Part shown: positions 8,663 through 18,186 of the stretch, piece by piece
Position numbering within the stretch: position 1 is the first letter of the stretch
Layout: each line of letters starts with the position of its first letter
NCBI GenBank assembly: GCA_944386715.1
Contig: CALXCD010000010.1
Coordinates: 1-45,212, forward strand
Reading direction: 5' to 3'
From: an uncultured Clostridia bacterium
Lineage (GTDB): Bacteria > Bacillota > Clostridia > TANB77 > CAG-508
DNA: 45,212 bases
Notes under the pieces: generated by a model
Databases searched by the model: none
What the model saw: the letters and a program-made list of their open reading frames with translations, nothing else
Told to the model about the DNA's origin: nothing
Translations under genes and position numbers: made by a program

Positions 8663-9889
8663 ATGAAATTTCAAAAGATACTAAATGGGATTACAATGCT
8701 TGCAATTATGTCAATAGTATTCCAGCCAATAATAGGAATGAAATTATATTATCTAATTATGGGTGCTATGATAATGCTTACAGCATTGAATATCATAAAA
8801 AAAGGAAAAATAAAAATTAATTTTTATGAGTTAACTTTAATACTATTCATAGTATTGGAAGTTATTAGTAAACTTTATGCAATATCACAATCAACGGCTA
8901 ATTATGCTATAAAAGAAACTGCATTAAGCTTTTTTATAGCTTTTTTTATAGTAGACTATACACAAAGGAATAATAGTGAAGTAAGATATAATAAAATTTT
9001 AGATGTTTTTTCAACTTCAACAGTTATATTATCTATTTATTTATGCATTTTTGATTTACCTAGAGTAATTGGAACAAGAGATAGATTAGGAAGATTATTA
9101 TTTCAAGAATATGGTACATATATGGTTTTTTCATATTTGCTAATTATTTCAATTTGTTATATGTTATGGAAATGCATCTATAAAATAGGAAATAAATTGA
9201 CATATGTTGAATTATTTATTTTGATAATTACAGGATTTTTATCAGGAACTAGAAAAACAATAATATGTCCAATAATATTTGGGTATATATTACTATTAAT
9301 TAAATATAGAAAAAACTTTATAAAAATTATTAGTTTTACATTGGTTGGAATAATAATACTTATAGCTACTTATAAAATATTGATAATTAATGAATCGCTA
9401 TATAAACTGATAGGAAATAGAATAGAAAATATTGTGGAAACAATTTTATATGATAATGATGCCAATACTAGTCAAGATGCTTCTTTAGAAGAGAGAACAT
9501 TGCTAAAACAATTAGCAATAAAAGCTTTTAATGAAAAACCAATTTTGGGATGGGGAATAAATAATTTTTCTAACTATTCAGAAAATAATTCAGGACCATT
9601 TTTATATGCTCATTGTAATTATTTGGAATTACTAAGTTCACTTGGAATAGTTGGTACATTTATCTATTATATAGGATATATTTATATAATAATAAAAGCT
9701 TTAAAAAAAGCAAAGAAAAATGATGCATTTTCTATATATATTTTAAGTTTTATGATAATGAATTTAATTTCAGATTATGAAACAGTCAATTATTATAGAG
9801 TGCAATATATATTAATATATGTATTATTTGCGAAATATTTGAATGATAAAGAGTTAAAAAAGGGAGAAATATATGAAAATGAAAAATAA
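8663..9889 (+). CDS. O-antigen polymerase/ligase family protein (Wzy-like)
   Basis: A polytopic membrane protein of 408 residues with about 10-11 hydrophobic helices. A loop holds the family signature EERTLLKQLAIKAFNEKPILGWGINNFSNYSE near residues 275-310, followed by HCNYLELLSSLGIVG. Wzy proteins polymerise flipped repeat units on the outer membrane face. With a flippase and a Wzz-type regulator in the same locus, the polymerase role is more likely than a ligase role. Its 3' end overlaps the next gene by 17 bp. Confidence 0.87.
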   Translation: MKFQKILNGITMLAIMSIVFQPIIGMKLYYLIMGAMIMLTALNIIKKGKIKINFYELTLILFIVLEVISKLYAISQSTANYAIKETALSFFIAFFIVDYTQRNNSEVRYNKILDVFSTSTVILSIYLCIFDLPRVIGTRDRLGRLLFQEYGTYMVFSYLLIISICYMLWKCIYKIGNKLTYVELFILIITGFLSGTRKTIICPIIFGYILLLIKYRKNFIKIISFTLVGIIILIATYKILIINESLYKLIGNRIENIVETILYDNDANTSQDASLEERTLLKQLAIKAFNEKPILGWGINNFSNYSENNSGPFLYAHCNYLELLSSLGIVGTFIYYIGYIYIIIKALKKAKKNDAFSIYILSFMIMNLISDYETVNYYRVQYILIYVLFAKYLNDKELKKGEIYENEK

Positions 9890-11033
9890 GAATAGCATTT
9901 TTTATAAAATACCACCTAGAATAAGAGAGTTAATTTTTTATATAAATTTTTTTAAAAATCCAAAAAAGAAAATTATAGAAATTAAAGAAACAAAAAAAAT
10001 GTATAAAAATTTTAGAAAAGATTTCGGAGAATATGAAAATAGCAAAGAATTAATATATAAGACATTAAAAAATATATTAATAAAAAAGAGTGATGGAGCA
10101 GAACTAGCAAAAGAATTTTATACAGATAATTTAGAAATAAAGAAAAAAAATAAAATAAATGAAAAAGAAATTATATTAATTTGCTTAGTAAAAGATGATT
10201 TAAGGAGAATTAAAGAATTTTACAAGTATTATACTAAAATTGGGATAACTAACTTTGTGTTTATTGATAACAATTCAACAGATGGAACTTTTGAGTTTTT
10301 GAAAGAGTTAAAGAATACAACGATATTTAGGGCACTTGATAAATATACAACAATAAGAAGACAGGCATGGATATCTAAAGTAATGGCATATTATGGATAT
10401 AATAAATGGTTTTTAATAGTAGATTCTGATGAATTTCTAGTTTATAATAATTGTGAAAATGTAAAAATAAATAAATTTATAGAAAAAATGGAAGATAGAA
10501 AAGAACATAGAATAAAATCCTTAATGATTGATATGTATGCAGATGAAAAGTTTTTAGGAAAGCAAGAAAATGATGAAGAATCAATAATGCAAAAATACTG
10601 CTTTTTTGATAATGATACTTATTACTGCCAAAAACATAATTGTTTTGAGGCAGTAGTTGGAGGAATGAGAAATAGAGTATTTGGTAAATTTGGAAATATA
10701 GAACCTTTTTTAATAAAATATCCAATCATCTTTTATGAAAAGGGAGATATTCAATATAATTCACATTTTTCATATCCTTTTTATAAAAATTTTAATAAGG
10801 AAATAAATACAGCTTTGTTACATTATAAGTTTTTACCAGAAGATTTAGAAAAAATAAAAGAAAGAGTAAAAGAAAAGAATTATGCATTAGGAAGTAAAGA
10901 ATATAATGCATATTTAAAAGCATATCAGGAAAATGAAAATTTAAATTTAAAATACAATAAAAGTCAAAAATATAATAATTCATCAGACTTAGAAAAAATA
11001 AAATTAATTAGTAAGATAGATTGGAGCAAGTAA
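9873..11033 (+). CDS. Glycosyltransferase of the family-2-like (Glyco_tranf_2_4) group
   Basis: The 386-residue protein has a basic N-terminal segment of about 95 residues without a clear domain. A GT-A domain follows: EIILICLVKDDLRRIKEFYKYY, FVFIDNNSTDGTFEFL, the metal-binding VDSDEF (about residues 183-188) and a late HYKF. This is the signature of PF13704-type glycosyltransferases, often linked to capsule loci. Start ATG 9873 overlaps the polymerase gene. Its stop overlaps the flippase start (TAATG). Product specificity is unknown. Confidence 0.83.
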   Translation: MKMKNKNSIFYKIPPRIRELIFYINFFKNPKKKIIEIKETKKMYKNFRKDFGEYENSKELIYKTLKNILIKKSDGAELAKEFYTDNLEIKKKNKINEKEIILICLVKDDLRRIKEFYKYYTKIGITNFVFIDNNSTDGTFEFLKELKNTTIFRALDKYTTIRRQAWISKVMAYYGYNKWFLIVDSDEFLVYNNCENVKINKFIEKMEDRKEHRIKSLMIDMYADEKFLGKQENDEESIMQKYCFFDNDTYYCQKHNCFEAVVGGMRNRVFGKFGNIEPFLIKYPIIFYEKGDIQYNSHFSYPFYKNFNKEINTALLHYKFLPEDLEKIKERVKEKNYALGSKEYNAYLKAYQENENLNLKYNKSQKYNNSSDLEKIKLISKIDWSK

Positions 11034-12412
11034 TGAAAGAAAGGGATAGAAGGTTAATTAAAAATACTACAATTTTAAGTATAGGAACTATATGTACTAA
11101 AGGCATGATGTTCATAATGACCCCTTTTTTTACAAGATGGCTAACGCAGGAAGAATATGGGACATTTGATTTAATTGTTACATATATTTCATTATTAATT
11201 CCACTTGTAACATTTGAAATCGGACAAGCGGCTTTTAGATTTTTAATGCGAGAAGATGAAAACAAAGAAGAAATAATTAGTAACACTTTCATAATATCTA
11301 TTTTTGGAACTATTGTATCAATAATATTAATATTATTAGTTGGTTTTTTTTATAGTCCAATAAGACATATTATGGACTCCATAATTCTTTATGTGATAGC
11401 AGAAGTTTTTTATCTTTCATTAACAATGATAATGCGAGGTATAAAAAAATTAGACGTATATACAATAGCAAATGTTTTGTATGTTTTTATAATGACTCTG
11501 TTTGTATTTGTGTTTGTAAAAATTATGAAGTTGAATTTAAGAGGAATAATTTTTGGGTATGCACTAGGATATATTGTGAGCGATATATATATGATTATAA
11601 AATTAGTAAATATAAAATCTTTAACTGTGAAAAAAATTAATATGAAGAAAATGCAACATATGCTAAAGTATTCATTACCATTGATTCCTTGCGATATATC
11701 TTGGTGGATTATGAATGTGTCTGACAGAACAATAGTTAGTATATTTTTAGGAACAGCAAGCAATGCAATATTATCAGTAGCAAATAAAATTCCTAATATG
11801 TGTCAAAGCATTTTCAATGTATTTCATTTATCTTGGCAAGAAAATGCAATAGAAACATTAAATGATGAAGATAGAAATTTATATTATTCTAAGGTTATGA
11901 ATAATATGTTAAGAATAATTACATCAATTTGTTTAGTGATATTAAGCTTTAATTTTATCATATTCGATATATTATTTACCAAAGAATATTTTCCAGGATA
12001 TTATCAAGTTCCTATATTAATAAGTGCTATAATTGTTTCAATGCTGGCACAATTTTTAGGAAGTTTGTATATTGCTAATATGAATTCAAAAAAAAGTGGA
12101 TGGACAACATTAATAGCAGCTATAGTTAATATTATTATACATTTGATATTGATAAAATATATAAATTTATATGCAGCAAGTATTTCAACATTGATATCTT
12201 ATCTATTTCTATTTTTTATTAGATATGTGGATATTAATAAAAAAATGAAATTATCCTTTGATAGAAATAGCATATTGATATTAATTGCATTGATATATTT
12301 TTTCGTAAGCACATATCTAAATATTACTTTTATCAACTACTTAAATATAGCATTATCCATAGGTATATTTATAGCTTGTAACAAAAATTATTTATTAAAA
12401 TTAAAAGGGTGA
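11033..12412 (+). CDS. Oligosaccharide flippase (Wzx, polysaccharide biosynthesis family)
   Basis: MOP-superfamily flippase of about 459 residues with 12-14 predicted transmembrane helices. It moves undecaprenyl-PP-linked repeat units across the membrane. The N terminus (LIKNTTILSIGTICTKGMMFIMTPFFTRWLTQEEYGTFDL spread over residues 6-46) is the typical Wzx start. SLPLIPCDISWWIMNVSDRTIV near the middle is also characteristic. ATG 11033 is chosen because GGAG (11023-11026) precedes it and it overlaps the upstream stop; an upstream TTG is possible. Confidence 0.92.
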   Translation: MKERDRRLIKNTTILSIGTICTKGMMFIMTPFFTRWLTQEEYGTFDLIVTYISLLIPLVTFEIGQAAFRFLMREDENKEEIISNTFIISIFGTIVSIILILLVGFFYSPIRHIMDSIILYVIAEVFYLSLTMIMRGIKKLDVYTIANVLYVFIMTLFVFVFVKIMKLNLRGIIFGYALGYIVSDIYMIIKLVNIKSLTVKKINMKKMQHMLKYSLPLIPCDISWWIMNVSDRTIVSIFLGTASNAILSVANKIPNMCQSIFNVFHLSWQENAIETLNDEDRNLYYSKVMNNMLRIITSICLVILSFNFIIFDILFTKEYFPGYYQVPILISAIIVSMLAQFLGSLYIANMNSKKSGWTTLIAAIVNIIIHLILIKYINLYAASISTLISYLFLFFIRYVDINKKMKLSFDRNSILILIALIYFFVSTYLNITFINYLNIALSIGIFIACNKNYLLKLKG

Positions 12413-12420
12413 TTATATTA

Positions 12421-13143
12421 ATGTTAAGAAATATATATAGAAGAATTAGATATAAAGAAAAATGTTCATCGGAGCAATATATTGAACACTTAAGAAAAAA
12501 AGGTTGTATAATTGGAAAAAATTGTAGGATTTTTGATCCTATTAGTAATATAATAGATACTCAAAATCCTCATATGATTAAAATCGGAGATAATGTAAGA
12601 ATAACAAGTAATGTAGTAATTTTAACACATGATTATAGTTGGTCAGTATTGGCTGGAATAAAAGGTGAAGTTTTAGGAGGAATAGGCGAAGTAACAATAG
12701 GAAATAATGTTTTTATAGGGATGAATTCTATAATTTTAAAAAATACTAAAATTGGTGATAATGTTATAATTGGAGCAGGAAGTATAGTATCTGGAGAAAT
12801 TAAAAAAGATAGTGTATATGCAGGAAATCCGGCCAAAAAGATAATGGATATAGAAGAGTTCTATCAAAAGAGAAAGGAAAGACAATTGGATGAAGTTATT
12901 ACAATTGTAAAAAATATAGAGATTAGAAAAAAAAGAAAACCGTATAGAAATGAACTATTAGAATATTTTTGGTTGTTTGAAAAGAAAAATTTGAGTATAG
13001 ATGAAATAAATTTAATTAAAAGGACAGGAGAGGAAAAATACATATTAAATAATATTTCAAATAGAGATGTACAATTTAATTCATTCGAAGAATTAATAGA
13101 ATACTGTGAGAATAAAATAGAGGAAAGGAATGGAAGAATATGA
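12421..13143 (+). CDS. Left-handed beta-helix (hexapeptide) acyltransferase
   Basis: Probably O-acetylates a sugar of the repeat unit using acetyl-CoA. ATG 12421 is chosen because GGGTGA (12407-12412), overlapping the flippase stop, is well placed; an in-frame GTG at 12409 is less likely. Residues about 45-140 show hexapeptide repeats (IGDNVRITSNVVILTHD, VTIGNNVFIGMNSIILKN, IGDNVIIGAGSIVSG) ending in YAGNPAKKI. His in LTHDYSW is the likely catalytic base. An extra tail of about 100 charged, helical residues follows the usual domain. The last base pairs overlap the next gene (ATGA). Confidence 0.88.
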   Translation: MLRNIYRRIRYKEKCSSEQYIEHLRKKGCIIGKNCRIFDPISNIIDTQNPHMIKIGDNVRITSNVVILTHDYSWSVLAGIKGEVLGGIGEVTIGNNVFIGMNSIILKNTKIGDNVIIGAGSIVSGEIKKDSVYAGNPAKKIMDIEEFYQKRKERQLDEVITIVKNIEIRKKRKPYRNELLEYFWLFEKKNLSIDEINLIKRTGEEKYILNNISNRDVQFNSFEELIEYCENKIEERNGRI

Positions 13144-14114
13144 CTACATATTTCATAACCGGAGGAGCAGGATTTATAGGCTCAACACTAAGTCAAAAAT
13201 TAATAGAAAAAGGAGACAAAGTTGTAGCAATAGATAACTTTTGTGAATTTTATAATCCAAACATAAAAGAAAACAATGTAAAACAACTATTGCAAAACGA
13301 AAATTTCAAACTATATAGAGGCGATATAAGAGATAGACAAGCCATAAAAAAGATATTTGACGAAAACAAAATAGATATTGTAATGCATTTAGCTGCAATG
13401 GCAGGAGTAAGACCATCTATAGAAAATCCAATTTTATATCAAGAAGTCAATTGTATGGGAACCCAAAATATATTAGAAGAAATGAAAGAGCATCATGTAA
13501 AAAATGGGGTATTTGCGTCATCAAGTAGTGTTTATGGAAATTGCAAAGAAGTACCTTTTAGAGAAGATATGGTAGTAGACTTTGCAATAAGTCCTTATGC
13601 AGCAACCAAAAAAGCGAATGAAGTAATGGCACATGTATACCATAAATTATTTAATATGAATATTATAATGCTAAGATTTTTTACAGTATATGGACCAAAA
13701 CAAAGACCAGATTTAGCAATCAACAAGTTTACAAGATTAATGCTAGAAGGAAAAGAAATACCAATGTTTGGTGATGGAACAACATCTAGAGATTATACAT
13801 ATATAGATGATATTGTAGATGGAATCATAAAATCTTGTCAATATTGTATGGATAATAAAGAAGTCTATGAAATCTTGAATATAGGAAATTCATCTCCAAC
13901 CACATTAAAAGAAATGATAAATACAATAGGACAAGCCTTAGGAATAGAACCAAAAATAAAACAATTACCAATGCAACCAGGAGATGTAGATAGAACTTAT
14001 GCAGATGTTTCAAAAGCAAAAAAATTAATTGGATATGAACCAAAAACTACATTTAAACAAGGAATAGAAAATTTTGTAAAATGGTATAAAGAAAATGAGT
14101 ATTTATATAAATAG
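13140..14114 (+). CDS. UDP-glucuronate 4-epimerase-like NAD-dependent epimerase
   Basis: SDR-family nucleotide-sugar epimerase of 324 residues. It has the NAD-binding GGAGFIGS, AIDNF, the active-site SSSSVYG and YAATKKANE (Tyr and Lys of YxxxK, about residues 149-153), and MAGVRPSIENP, which is typical of UDP-GlcA 4-epimerases. The next gene makes UDP-GlcA, so the pair would produce UDP-GalA for the polymer (inference supported by context). GalE or another 4-epimerase activity cannot be excluded. From here on the operon prefers A-ending codons like housekeeping genes, unlike the preceding glycosyltransferase block. Confidence 0.9.
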   Translation: MTTYFITGGAGFIGSTLSQKLIEKGDKVVAIDNFCEFYNPNIKENNVKQLLQNENFKLYRGDIRDRQAIKKIFDENKIDIVMHLAAMAGVRPSIENPILYQEVNCMGTQNILEEMKEHHVKNGVFASSSSVYGNCKEVPFREDMVVDFAISPYAATKKANEVMAHVYHKLFNMNIIMLRFFTVYGPKQRPDLAINKFTRLMLEGKEIPMFGDGTTSRDYTYIDDIVDGIIKSCQYCMDNKEVYEILNIGNSSPTTLKEMINTIGQALGIEPKIKQLPMQPGDVDRTYADVSKAKKLIGYEPKTTFKQGIENFVKWYKENEYLYK

Positions 14115-14125
14115 GAGGCAGGAAA

Positions 14126-15427
14126 ATGAAACAATACAAAATAGCAGTAGCAGGGACAGGATATGTAGGACTAGTAGCAGGAGTATGCTTTGCCGAAAAA
14201 GGACATCAAGTAATATGCGTAGATGTAGATGAGAAAAAGATAGAATTAATGAAAAGTGGAGTATCACCAATATACGAACAAGATTTAGAAGAATTAATGC
14301 AAAAAAATTATAAAGAAGGAAGATTAAATTATACAACAGACTATAAATCTGCTTACAAATGGGCAGATGCTATTTTCATCGGAGTAGGAACTCCAGAACA
14401 ACCAGATGGTTCTGCCAACTTAAGTTATGTAGCAACTGTATCAAGACAAATAGCAGAAAGCGTAGAAAAAGACTGCCTAGTTGTTGTAAAATCAACAGTA
14501 CCAATCGGGACAAATGATAAAGTGGAACAATTTATTAAAGATTCACTAGTAAATAATGTTAAAGTAGAAGTGGCAAGTAATCCAGAATTTTTAGCACAAG
14601 GAACAGCGGTTAGAGATACACTACATGCTAAAAGAATTATTATAGGTACAGAAAGCAAAGAAGCGGAAAAAATGTTAATGGAAATATATGAGCCATTTGA
14701 TTTACCAATTGTATCTGTAAATAGAAGAAGTGCTGAAATGATAAAATATGCTTCTAATGATTTCTTAGCTTTAAAAATATCATATATGAATGATATTGCA
14801 AACCTATGTGAATTAGTTGGAGCAAATATTCAAGATGTAGCAAAAGGAATGAGCTATGATCCAAGAATAGGAGCAAGTTTCTTAAATGCTGGTATTGGAT
14901 ATGGAGGAAGTTGTTTTCCAAAAGATACAAAAGCATTGAAATATTTAGCAAAACAACATGGATACAAACTAAAAACAGTAGAAGCAACTGTAGATGTTAA
15001 TATAGAGCAAAAAACCAAATTATATAAAAAAGCATGTGAAAGATTAATCACATTTAATGGATTAAAAGTAGCAGTATTAGGATTAGCTTTTAAACCAGGA
15101 ACAGATGATTTAAGAGAAGCACCATCACTAGATAATATAGAATTATTATTAAAACAAGGTGCAAATATTTATGCATATGACCCTGTAGCAATGGAAAACT
15201 TTAAAAAGAAATATCCAACCCAAATTAAATATGTAGAAAATCCAGAAGAAGCATTAAAAGATGCTAATGTATGTTTTATTTTTACAGAATGGAAGGAAAT
15301 AAAAGAAATCAAACCTGATACCTACAAAAAATTAATGAAAACACCATTAGTATATGATGGAAGAAACATATATGACTTAAAAGAAATGAAAGATAAACAA
15401 ATTGAATACTATTCAATTGGAAGATAA
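14126..15427 (+). CDS. UDP-glucose 6-dehydrogenase
   Basis: Oxidises UDP-glucose to UDP-glucuronate with two NAD+. The 433 residues match the Ugd/TuaD family. The N-terminal Rossmann motif is GTGYVGLVAGVCFAEKGHQV. EFLAQGTAVRD and the central GYGGSCFPKDTKAL carry the catalytic cysteine (about residue 263). The C-terminal UDP-binding domain has AFKPGTDDLREAPS. It sits 11 bp after the epimerase with an AGGAGG site, and supplies its substrate. Confidence 0.95.
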   Translation: MKQYKIAVAGTGYVGLVAGVCFAEKGHQVICVDVDEKKIELMKSGVSPIYEQDLEELMQKNYKEGRLNYTTDYKSAYKWADAIFIGVGTPEQPDGSANLSYVATVSRQIAESVEKDCLVVVKSTVPIGTNDKVEQFIKDSLVNNVKVEVASNPEFLAQGTAVRDTLHAKRIIIGTESKEAEKMLMEIYEPFDLPIVSVNRRSAEMIKYASNDFLALKISYMNDIANLCELVGANIQDVAKGMSYDPRIGASFLNAGIGYGGSCFPKDTKALKYLAKQHGYKLKTVEATVDVNIEQKTKLYKKACERLITFNGLKVAVLGLAFKPGTDDLREAPSLDNIELLLKQGANIYAYDPVAMENFKKKYPTQIKYVENPEEALKDANVCFIFTEWKEIKEIKPDTYKKLMKTPLVYDGRNIYDLKEMKDKQIEYYSIGR

Positions 15428-15464
15428 ATTTAAGAAGCAAATAATAAAAATGACGAAATTTCTA

Positions 15465-15493
15465 TTGCCAAAATTGCAACTTAAATGTATACT
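15465..15493 (+). promoter_or_regulatory. Internal promoter for the wzz-kinase-phosphatase module
   Basis: TTGCCA (15465-15470), a 17-bp spacer and TATACT (15488-15493). The -10 forms part of a small hairpin, TATACT...AGTATA. It would give the regulatory module expression independent of the long upstream operon. Confidence 0.45.
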
Positions 15494-15544
15494 ATAAAAG
15501 TATAAAAACAAAAGATAAAAACTTACAAAATAAAAGGAGGAAAT

Positions 15545-16246
15545 ATGGAAGAATTAGATTTAAAAGAATTATTCCAAATATTTTGGAATAAAAAATTGCA
15601 AATCATATTAATTGTAGCAATATTTATGGTAATAGGAGTAATATACAGTATCGGATTTGTAACCCCAATGTATACATCTTATACAACATTGCTTTTAGTA
15701 AAAGGCGAAGAAGAAAATGCAAAATCTGATTCTATTACAACAACAGATTTAACATTAAACTCTAAATTGGTATCTACCTATAGGGAATTAATAAAAAGTA
15801 AAGATGTGTTAAGACAGGTAATTTCTAATCTAAATATTGATGTTAATGAAGAGGATATTAGAAACCATATAACAGTAACATCTGTAGAAGAAACAGAATT
15901 AATTGAAATTACAGTACAAAATGAAGATCCTACTTATGCTGCTAAAATAGCGAATGAAATAGCAAAAGTATTTACAGAAAAAGTTGCAGAATTATATAAA
16001 ATTAATAACGTTCACGTGATTGACGAAGCAGAAGTAGAAAATACACCATCTAATATTAATCATGTAAAAGATGTAGTTATTTTTGCATTTATAGGATTAG
16101 TTATTGCAGTAGCATATGTATTAATAGCAAATATGCTAGACACAACAATAAAAACAGCAGAAGATGTAGAAAAATTATTTAAAGTACCAGTATTAGCCAA
16201 TATACCACTATACAATTTTGAAAACGGAAAAGGAGGAAAAAAATAA
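15545..16246 (+). CDS. Wzz/CapA-type polysaccharide co-polymerase (kinase adaptor)
   Basis: Controls polymer chain length and activates the partner tyrosine kinase. The 233 residues have a short cytoplasmic N terminus (EELDLKELFQIFWNKK) and a first membrane helix (about 18-38). An extracellular Wzz domain rich in charged helices spans about 39-170. A second helix (VVIFAFIGLVIAVAYVLI) precedes a cytoplasmic tail, TAEDVEKLFKVPVLANIP, which resembles the segment that docks the CapB/CpsD kinase. Its stop overlaps the kinase start by one base. Confidence 0.92.
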   Translation: MEELDLKELFQIFWNKKLQIILIVAIFMVIGVIYSIGFVTPMYTSYTTLLLVKGEEENAKSDSITTTDLTLNSKLVSTYRELIKSKDVLRQVISNLNIDVNEEDIRNHITVTSVEETELIEITVQNEDPTYAAKIANEIAKVFTEKVAELYKINNVHVIDEAEVENTPSNINHVKDVVIFAFIGLVIAVAYVLIANMLDTTIKTAEDVEKLFKVPVLANIPLYNFENGKGGKK

Positions 16247-17298
16247 TGAGAAAAGAAGTAATTGCACACAAAGACCCTAAATCTCCTATTTCTGAAATAT
16301 TTAGAACACTAAGGACAAATATTCAATTTATGAATACAAGTAAAAAATTGAAAGTATTACAAGTAACATCTACTTTTCTAGGAGAAGGAAAAAGTTGGGT
16401 AGCATCTAATTTAGCAGTAACATTTGCACAAGCAGGAAAGAAAGTAATTTTAATAGATGCTGATATGAGAAAAGGTAGACAATATGCTATTTTTGGAGTA
16501 TCACCAAGACCAGGACTTTCTAACTACTTATCTGGTGTTACAGATAACGAAAATGAAAAAGCAGATTTAGCAGACTATATACAAGAAACAGAGGTACAAA
16601 ATTTGTATTTAATAGCAGCTGGAAATGTGCCACCAAATCCATCTGAATTATTAGTATCTGCACAAATGGTAGGGCTATTAGAAGATTTGAAAGAATTATG
16701 TGATATTGTTATTGTAGATGGAACACCATGTGAATTAGTAACGGATTCTATTATTTTGGCTAGATTAGTAGACTCTACCGTGGTAGTAACAGCACATAAA
16801 GCAACCAAAAAAGAAGCCTTAGAAAGAGCCGTAAAAAATATTCAAAATGTAGGTGGAAAAATCGCCGGAGTAGTTATCAATAAAATTCCGGTAGAAGGGA
16901 AAAAATTTGATGAAAGATATTATTATTATGGCGAAAATCCTTCTATGAATAAAGGAATGAAAAAAAGGAGAACAATGTCTCATAATAACAATAGAGCTTT
17001 TAAAAGACCAATAGAAAAAAGAGAAGAATTAAAAAGAGAAATAAAACCAGCAAATATCCAAAATATTACAAGAACTTTAGATAGGGAATTTCCAAAACAA
17101 AATAATATAAATAATAATCAAATGGAAAATCAAAGAATTGATATACCAGAAGAAGCACCAAAAGCATTACAAAGAGATATACATATAGAAAATAAAGAAG
17201 AAATAACAATAGATAAAACAAATGACATATTAAAGCAAATTAATGAATATCTAGATCAAGAAAAAACAAAGTTAAAAAAGGGGAATGACATAACATGA
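16246..17298 (+). CDS. BY-kinase (CpsD/CapB-type tyrosine kinase) with an extended tail
   Basis: Autophosphorylating tyrosine kinase that, with the Wzz adaptor, gates polymer export. It has Walker A TFLGEGKSW (about 43-51; the residue after the Ser is Trp rather than the usual Thr), Walker A' VILIDADMRKG, and Walker B IVIVDGTP. A tyrosine cluster, YYYY, lies at residues 225-228. In CpsD proteins the Tyr cluster ends the chain at about 230 residues. Here about 120 further polar, Asn/Lys/Glu-rich residues follow, with no recognised domain. It overlaps the phosphatase gene by four bases. Confidence 0.92.
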   Translation: MRKEVIAHKDPKSPISEIFRTLRTNIQFMNTSKKLKVLQVTSTFLGEGKSWVASNLAVTFAQAGKKVILIDADMRKGRQYAIFGVSPRPGLSNYLSGVTDNENEKADLADYIQETEVQNLYLIAAGNVPPNPSELLVSAQMVGLLEDLKELCDIVIVDGTPCELVTDSIILARLVDSTVVVTAHKATKKEALERAVKNIQNVGGKIAGVVINKIPVEGKKFDERYYYYGENPSMNKGMKKRRTMSHNNNRAFKRPIEKREELKREIKPANIQNITRTLDREFPKQNNINNNQMENQRIDIPEEAPKALQRDIHIENKEEITIDKTNDILKQINEYLDQEKTKLKKGNDIT

Positions 17299-18077
17299 TA
17301 GACTTTCATACACATATTTTGCCAAACATTGATGATGGCTCAAGAAGTATAGAAGAAACATTTAATTTGATTAAAGAAGCAAAAAATGTTGGATTTGAGG
17401 CAATCATATCTACCTCTCACTATATCGAAGAATATTATGAAACAAATGCACCAGAAAGAGAAGTATGGATTAATGCTATTTATGAAAATTTACAAGCTAA
17501 AAATATAGATATTAACCTATATTTAGGAAATGAAATTTATCTATCTGAAAATATCATAAAACTATTAGAGGAAGGAAAAGCATCGACCATAAATGATACT
17601 AGTTATGTACTATTTGAAATGCCACTAAATGCAGAACCAATGAATTTATATGATGTTATTTATGAAATGATGCAATACAAATTAGTACCAATCTTAGCAC
17701 ATCCAGAAAGATATAGTTTTGTACAAAAAGAACCAGAGTTAATTTATGACTTAATCGAAAAAGGGGTATTGATGCAAGCAAACTTTGGAAGCATTTTAGG
17801 AATATATGGAGAAAAAGCACAAATAATAGTAAGGAAATTTTTTGAAAGTAATATGATTCATTTTTTAGGAACAGATGTACATAGACAAAATTCCATTTAT
17901 CCTAAAGTTCCAGAAGCATTAGTAGAAATAACAAAAATCATTGGGGATGAAAAAGTCAAAGAACTAACAAAAATAAATCCAAGATTAGTATTACATAACA
18001 AGAAAATAGAAATAGAAACACCACAAAAAGTAGAATTAACATTAAAAGAAAAAATTATCATGAATTTTAAGAAATAA
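17295..18077 (+). CDS. PHP-type protein-tyrosine phosphatase (CpsB/CapC family)
   Basis: Manganese-dependent phosphatase that dephosphorylates the adjacent kinase. It is 260 residues long, the family norm. The metal-binding PHP motifs are visible: DFHTHILPNIDDGSR at the N terminus, STSHY (about residue 40), LGNEIYL, LAHPERY (about 136) and FLGTDVHR (about 194). It completes the Wzz-kinase-phosphatase regulatory triad. Confidence 0.95.
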   Translation: MIDFHTHILPNIDDGSRSIEETFNLIKEAKNVGFEAIISTSHYIEEYYETNAPEREVWINAIYENLQAKNIDINLYLGNEIYLSENIIKLLEEGKASTINDTSYVLFEMPLNAEPMNLYDVIYEMMQYKLVPILAHPERYSFVQKEPELIYDLIEKGVLMQANFGSILGIYGEKAQIIVRKFFESNMIHFLGTDVHRQNSIYPKVPEALVEITKIIGDEKVKELTKINPRLVLHNKKIEIETPQKVELTLKEKIIMNFKK

Positions 18078-18102
18078 GGCATTAGAAAATGCCTTATCTT
18101 CA
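18074..18102 (+). terminator. Intrinsic terminator of the exopolysaccharide locus
   Basis: ATAAGGCATT (18074-18083) and AATGCCTTAT (18088-18097) form a perfect 10-bp stem with a 4-base loop, overlapping the stop codon of the phosphatase gene. The downstream T-run is short. Confidence 0.65.
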
Positions 18103-18186
18103 TCATACACAGTCACACTTTATCAAAAATAAACTATGATAATAATACAAAATGATAAGCTTTGAAAGCAGAAAGGAAGTAAAAAC

